A stretch of DNA of 64,000 bases from Trogon surrucura. Lineage: Eukaryota > Chordata > Aves > Trogoniformes > Trogonidae. Below are positions 59,460-64,000 of this stretch, piece after piece. The notes beneath the pieces are model-generated. The model did not search any database. It had not been told where the DNA came from and worked only from the letters and a program-made list of their open reading frames with translations. A program made the position numbers and the translations under genes. Within the stretch, counting starts at the first letter, position 1, and each line of letters starts with the position of its first letter. Where the stretch lies: NCBI GenBank assembly GCA_020746105.1, contig CM036639.1, forward strand, positions 124,001-188,000, in the 5' to 3' direction.

Positions 59460-60666
59460 TATGCACTTTCCAACGATGTTTATTTGTTTTCTGTAGCCCA
59501 CTGACACAGCTGGATCTGGCAATGGCACCAATTCTTCTTTCCTTAAAGTGTCTGTGTGACATCAAGTCAAGACTAACGCTGTAGTCAAAGGCATTTAGAG
59601 GGCAGCAGCAGAAGCAATGAGAGGTGTTGGGAGGAGGCTGTATAGCAGGGCAAGAGGGGCAGGGGGCATCTTCCCTCCCACTGCCACAATAAAGACAGGG
59701 TGCAGATATGCATATAATCTTTTTGGTTATCTGTACCAGGCAAACACAGCAGCATGCAACATAACCTGCAGCTGGAAATGGGTGGAGAGCAAGATATGGA
59801 TAGTTATTGCAGTCTGCTTTTTCGGAAGCTATGTGCCTTAGAAGCACAGCTGCCCATGGCAGGGAGCAGTCCAATGAGTAACGGGGCTGTCAGCAGCTAG
59901 GACACAAGCTTCCAAGTGACATTTGCTTGCTGAAGGGAACCACAATTCTCAGGATGCATCTACTGGAATAGACGTCTCCCTTGGAGCCAGATCCACTCTG
60001 CTGCATTTCAAATGGAGCTGAAGTACCTAAAATAATGTGTAAAGAGCAACCTCTCTCTTTTCTTCTGCACAAGATGGACTACTGTGGTGTCTTGTCAGGT
60101 TAAGGTTCCTTCCCAGGGTGCCCTCCCTCCCAACTCTGGCCCAGACCTGCATCTTCCATGGTGACCTGCTGTCCAGCCTAGCTGAAGGCAGCACCACCTC
60201 AAACATCATTTCTCTTGTAAAGGAAGATCAGAGGAACGCCTTTTCCTGATCGCACTCTGCTGCTAGCAATTCCACCACCTTCCAGCCCGCTGCCCCAAGC
60301 TGTGTGTGCTGTACAGCTGCACACAGGTGCACAGGCTGGGCCACGGGTAGGGGAAAGCAGCACACGCACAGAGGGGATCGCTCCCTTTTACTTAGATTTG
60401 CCCAGCCACAGACCTTCCAGCACCTCCTCTGCCAAGCAGTTCTTTCACCCCAAGCAATCCACACAGCAGCAGCCAATCCAGAAGCCTCCACTGTTAGAGG
60501 CACGACACGTGCAGCCCGGTTTGCAGGTGGGACCTTGCTCCGCCCTAGAGACTGAGAGAAAGGCTTTGGAAAGGCGGCCTGGCTCCTGCAGCCAGCACCA
60601 CGCCCTTGTCTCAGCCAGTTACTGTACAAAATGGACAACACACACACATTATTTACAGCCTGTTTT
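59460..60666 (-). other. RND2: RND2 3' UTR with polyadenylation signal
   Basis: About 1.2 kb downstream of the RND2 stop, ending near a minus-strand AATAAA (TTTATT at 59480-59485 on the plus strand). The extent is inferred from this signal alone. Confidence 0.6.
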
Positions 60667-63607
60667 TCACATGATGGAGCAGCTCTTGGCTCGGTCTTTC
60701 CGAATCTCTGTGTCATTCAGTAAGTCTGTCCTGCCAGGCATCTGTGATGCCCGCTTCAGTCCGCGTTTGGAGTTGCTGCGCTTCAAGTTCTTGTGCATCC
60801 TGTTGACCGAGGCAAGTGTGGTCACATGAAATACATCCCGGACACTGTTCTCTGAGACCTTGGAGGAGCACTCCGCATAGGCCACTGCCCCAATCTGCCG
60901 TGCCAGCGCACTGCCCTGCGGTCCAGAGAGTGGGAAGAAGAGGGAAGAAGGTTAAGACACCAGCGTTCTGCAAGGAGCATCCTTTCACATCACCGGCAGC
61001 CCTGTCTGAGCTGGCAGCCCTTTCAGAGAACTGTGGCACAGCTGAGAGTGGCTCACGCACCATGTTTACTCATAACCTCTGTAAATACAGTGCAAGCATG
61101 TAGGAGAGCATCAGACATGAGGGTGGCCTCCCAAGCAGACAGCACTACCAGTGCTGGACCCTGAATCACTTGCACTTTCTCACTGATGTGGTGCCACTCC
61201 TGCAGCTGGGGACCTGGACAACCCCTCTCACCAGGACAGTCATCTGGTTAGCAGCAGAAAAGTCTGTCCTCAAAGATGGTGGAGATGTCTGATTTGACAA
61301 GTTGGACTGGCTAAAGGGGAGTGTTGTGCTTCTGCATTTCCTAGTTCAGTGCAGCTCTGCAGAAGCACAACACTCCCCTTTAGCCAGTCCAACTTGTCAA
61401 ATCAGACATCTCCACCATCTTTGAGGACAGACTTTTCTGCTGCTAACCATGAGGCTGTTCTGTAGAACATCAGGAATAAGAGTGCCAGAGCTGCATAAAA
61501 GAGTGCTGTAAGCACAAGCAGCTCAGGGTCCCTGAGCCAAGATAAAACCAGCTTCAGACCAAGACACGGGCACAGAGGGTCATTTGCTGATGTGCTTTGT
61601 TGTACTGGCAGGTCCTGCAGAAAAGTTCCTGCCTCGCCTCCCTGAGCCCTATGGGGACAGCTGCTGAAACACACCTGTTCATGCGTCACAGGGATGAGGC
61701 GCTGCTTGGAAAGCTCCCGGAGCGTGTTTAAGTCTGTCCGCATATCCAGCTTGCAGCCGACCAGCACAATCTTTGCATTGGGGCAGAACTCCTGAGTTTC
61801 CCCTTGCCACTGCAGAGGAGACAAGAGGGAGAAGGCGTTCAGGGCTTTCTGGTGTATGAGACACTTCCAGAGGCCCAGCAGCATCTCCACATCAAGTTAA
61901 TTTCAGCAGCAGGCCTGCAAAAGGGTCAAGGTTGGAACAACAAAGGCAATCACAGGGTCTCGGCTTGTCACTCCCAGCCCCTTTCCAAGCAGGCCAAGAG
62001 CCCTGTCCAAGATCTGCCAGCTCTGGAGAAAAGGACAGGCCAGGAGAGTCGTGTTATCAGTTCCTATGGGACAGCATCATCCAGCTAAACATCTCCACAC
62101 CTGACTGCTACAGCAGAGCCCGTGAGTCTGGTTCATACCTTCTCCTGCTCCCAGCAGCAAACAGCACTTCCCTTTCCTATAGAGGAACAAAAACTGCGGC
62201 AGTCCAGTGAATTCAAGCACCCTAACTTATCTGAAGGATGAAAATTCTCAAAGGGATCAAGCTATAGGGTTTGCCCTTACCAGGCAGCAGTCATGGCTGT
62301 CTGTAATGACATAGGCCTTCCCAGTCTATGGAGAGAGATGTGACCCTCTTCTCAAATGACTGACACCTTAGAGAGCCCAAGATGATTTCTTGCACTATCA
62401 AGACGTCAGAATGAAGGCACCACTCCAAGAAAATCCACTTCGTATGAAATGAAGAGCTGCTTGTTTGTGTCCTCTCAGATGGCTCCTTCCCTTCAGCTGT
62501 ACATGCAGTACAGGCAGCTCAGGCATCAGAAGGGCCCGAAAAATAAAGATTTCCTCTGCTGAATTAGCATTTTTGCCTGAGGCTTGAATAGGGAGTGTTA
62601 TTTTCCTTATTCACCTGATATCAAAAGCTAAACCTATTTCAACTTAATGGCGTCTTAGGAATTTTCCTCACCTCCACAGGCTGCAAGCCTGTACCAAAGG
62701 AAACAGGGCATCTATGTAGAGGCACTTAAGAAATCCCCTGTGATTTGGGGTTTATTTTAAGTTACTGTATCAAAAAGACGTTGCCTAATGGTACTCAAAG
62801 CATCTGTGAGGCTGCACAGAGTAGGCTGTGCACTTAGCAGTGCAGACTCATATGAGAGTGTGCAGAGACACATAAATAAATCCTAACCCCAGCTAATTAC
62901 TGATGGGTTTGCATCTCATTAAGGTGTGATTTGGTTGTGTTATCAGTCTGCTGACTCCCAAGCTGAGGAGTGAATTCTTTCAGTCCACATGAAACACGCC
63001 TCCTTCCAGCACATTTGGTACCCAGGACCTGCTTTGGAAATAAACACTAAGCAATTGACCGAGCTATCTGAAGGGTCTTTGTCCTCTCACTAGGACACTT
63101 CTCAGACACAGACCCACTTCTTGGCCCTCCCAGCAGCTGGGTAAGAGGCACTTGCTTCAGCACAACATTTGGCAAAATGTGGAGAGGCCAAGAGGGCAGT
63201 CAGTACAATGTGACTTGTTCAGGCAGTGGCCAGTCCAACCTCAGCATCCTGGGGCTCACTGGGGAGAACAGCCACAGGAATCACTATTCTGCAGAGCTTC
63301 TCACACCTTGGTGTCTCAGAGAGCCAGCCAAGACTCACCTTTGGGACAGGCTGCAGCCAGCAATGAGCTCTCTGCAGCTTTGCTGTGGAGCGGCGAGAGC
63401 CCTGATGACAGCCTCAGGGAGCAGGGACCCCAGGGCAGCTCCACGTACTGCTGCAGTGGACCTGTCTTGCCGGCCCGAAGGCACGCCAGGCACTCACCTT
63501 CTTGAGCACACTGTCCAGGGTCTCCGGGCGACTGATGTCAAAGCAGATGAGCACAGCATCCGAGTCCGGGTAGGCCAAAGGACGGACATTATCATAATAT
63601 GCTGAGC
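60667..63607 (-). CDS. RND2: RND2 atypical Rho GTPase, last three coding exons
   Basis: RND2 (RhoN) is a GTPase-deficient Rho protein acting in neuronal migration. Coding exons 63607-63498, 61809-61675 and 60915-60667 carry [32 protein letters not shown], then [20 protein letters not shown] with LDMRTDL (the G4 motif), then the G5 region AYAECSSK and the C-terminal basic tail ending KSCSIM. The terminal CSIM is a CAAX box for prenylation. The P-loop and switch I exons are beyond base 64000. It converges on BRCA1, as in mammals. Exon boundaries: TCTGCAG acceptor, AAG|GTGAGT, CTGCAG, CAG|GTGTGT and CCGCAG. Confidence 0.95.
61245..61449. repeat. Perfect 92-bp inverted repeat with 21-bp loop
   Basis: Left arm 61245-61336 and right arm 61358-61449 are exact reverse complements over 92 bp, checked base by base, around a 21-bp spacer. 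It lies inside the last RND2 intron (60916-61674). A transcript from either strand would fold into a long hairpin. The arms show no coding or known transposon sequence. Confidence 0.97.
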
Positions 63608-64000
63608 CTGCAGAGAGGACAGGAGAGGAAAGAGAAGAGTGGTGAGCAGAAAGTCTCATCCCACTGAGGGCTCACGACCTGAATGGGCAGGCTATGACCC
63701 CCAGCCCTGCCAAGCAAAGAGATCTTTAATTCCAGTAAGAACTGGAGATGCTGCCACATGACACAAGCTGCTCTGTCAGAGGTAAAGGATGTTGAGCCAA
63801 ATTTTTGACTGATGACCAGACACCATTAGGTTCAGCAGAGTTTGGTTTGCAGAGGATTTAGTCCTTGCGTTTAGGTGTGGAAGTCAGAGGTTTTGTCCTC
63901 ATGCTCTCACATTTATCTCTTTGCAGAGTGGAAAATGCAAGTTTTTCATCCCTCTCCCTGTCTAGTAAGCATCTGGCAAGTAAGAGGTGGTGGAACTGTG

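Noticed and set aside
60302-60829. 175-codon plus-strand frame
   Set aside because: It is antisense to the RND2 last exon and 3' UTR.

Overview
This is a vertebrate nuclear window, almost certainly from a bird. The reasons are CR1 LINE 3' tails ending in ATTCTATG-type repeats, compact introns, CpG-rich promoters, and a BRCA1 of about 1,750 codons, close to the published chicken length and shorter than the mammalian protein. The species cannot be named from the sequence.

Layout, left to right: (1) DHX8, minus strand, 83-10760: 20 exons, 994 codons from the start codon, with the last part of the protein off the left edge. (2) About 0.7 kb of CpG-rich DNA. (3) NBR1, minus strand, 3' UTR from about 11460, CDS 13673-35150: 21 coding exons, 994 residues, complete. 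The intron that splits its FW domain holds an antisense endogenous retrovirus (20177-24300) with two identical 443-bp LTRs, a 6-bp target duplication, an open gag frame lacking nucleocapsid, and pol/env remnants. (4) A head-to-head CpG-rich promoter, about 35151-35860. (5) BRCA1, plus strand, CDS 36353-52976, complete from RING to BRCT, with one extra in-frame exon candidate in BRCT2. (6) About 6.3 kb of intergenic DNA in which I see no gene. (7) RND2, minus strand, 60667-63607, last three coding exons only; the first exons lie off the right edge. An intron of RND2 holds a perfect 92-bp inverted repeat.

The host genes do unrelated jobs: DHX8 is a spliceosome disassembly helicase, NBR1 a selective autophagy receptor, BRCA1 a homologous-recombination E3 ligase, and RND2 an atypical Rho GTPase. 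What links them is position. BRCA1 and NBR1 fire from one bidirectional promoter, the ancestral vertebrate arrangement; RND2 converges on BRCA1; DHX8 follows NBR1 tail to head. Splice sites below were read by eye from consensus signals, conserved protein sequence and reading-frame continuity. The exon sums are whole numbers of codons for DHX8 (2,982 nt, partial), NBR1 (2,985 nt with stop) and BRCA1 (5,244 nt without, or 5,319 nt with, the optional exon).

The most unusual items are the recent internally deleted provirus with a possible RNA-export hairpin before its 3' LTR, the 92-bp palindrome in RND2, the optional BRCT2 exon, and an IRIS-like read-through end of BRCA1 exon 11. I found no wholly new multi-gene system.
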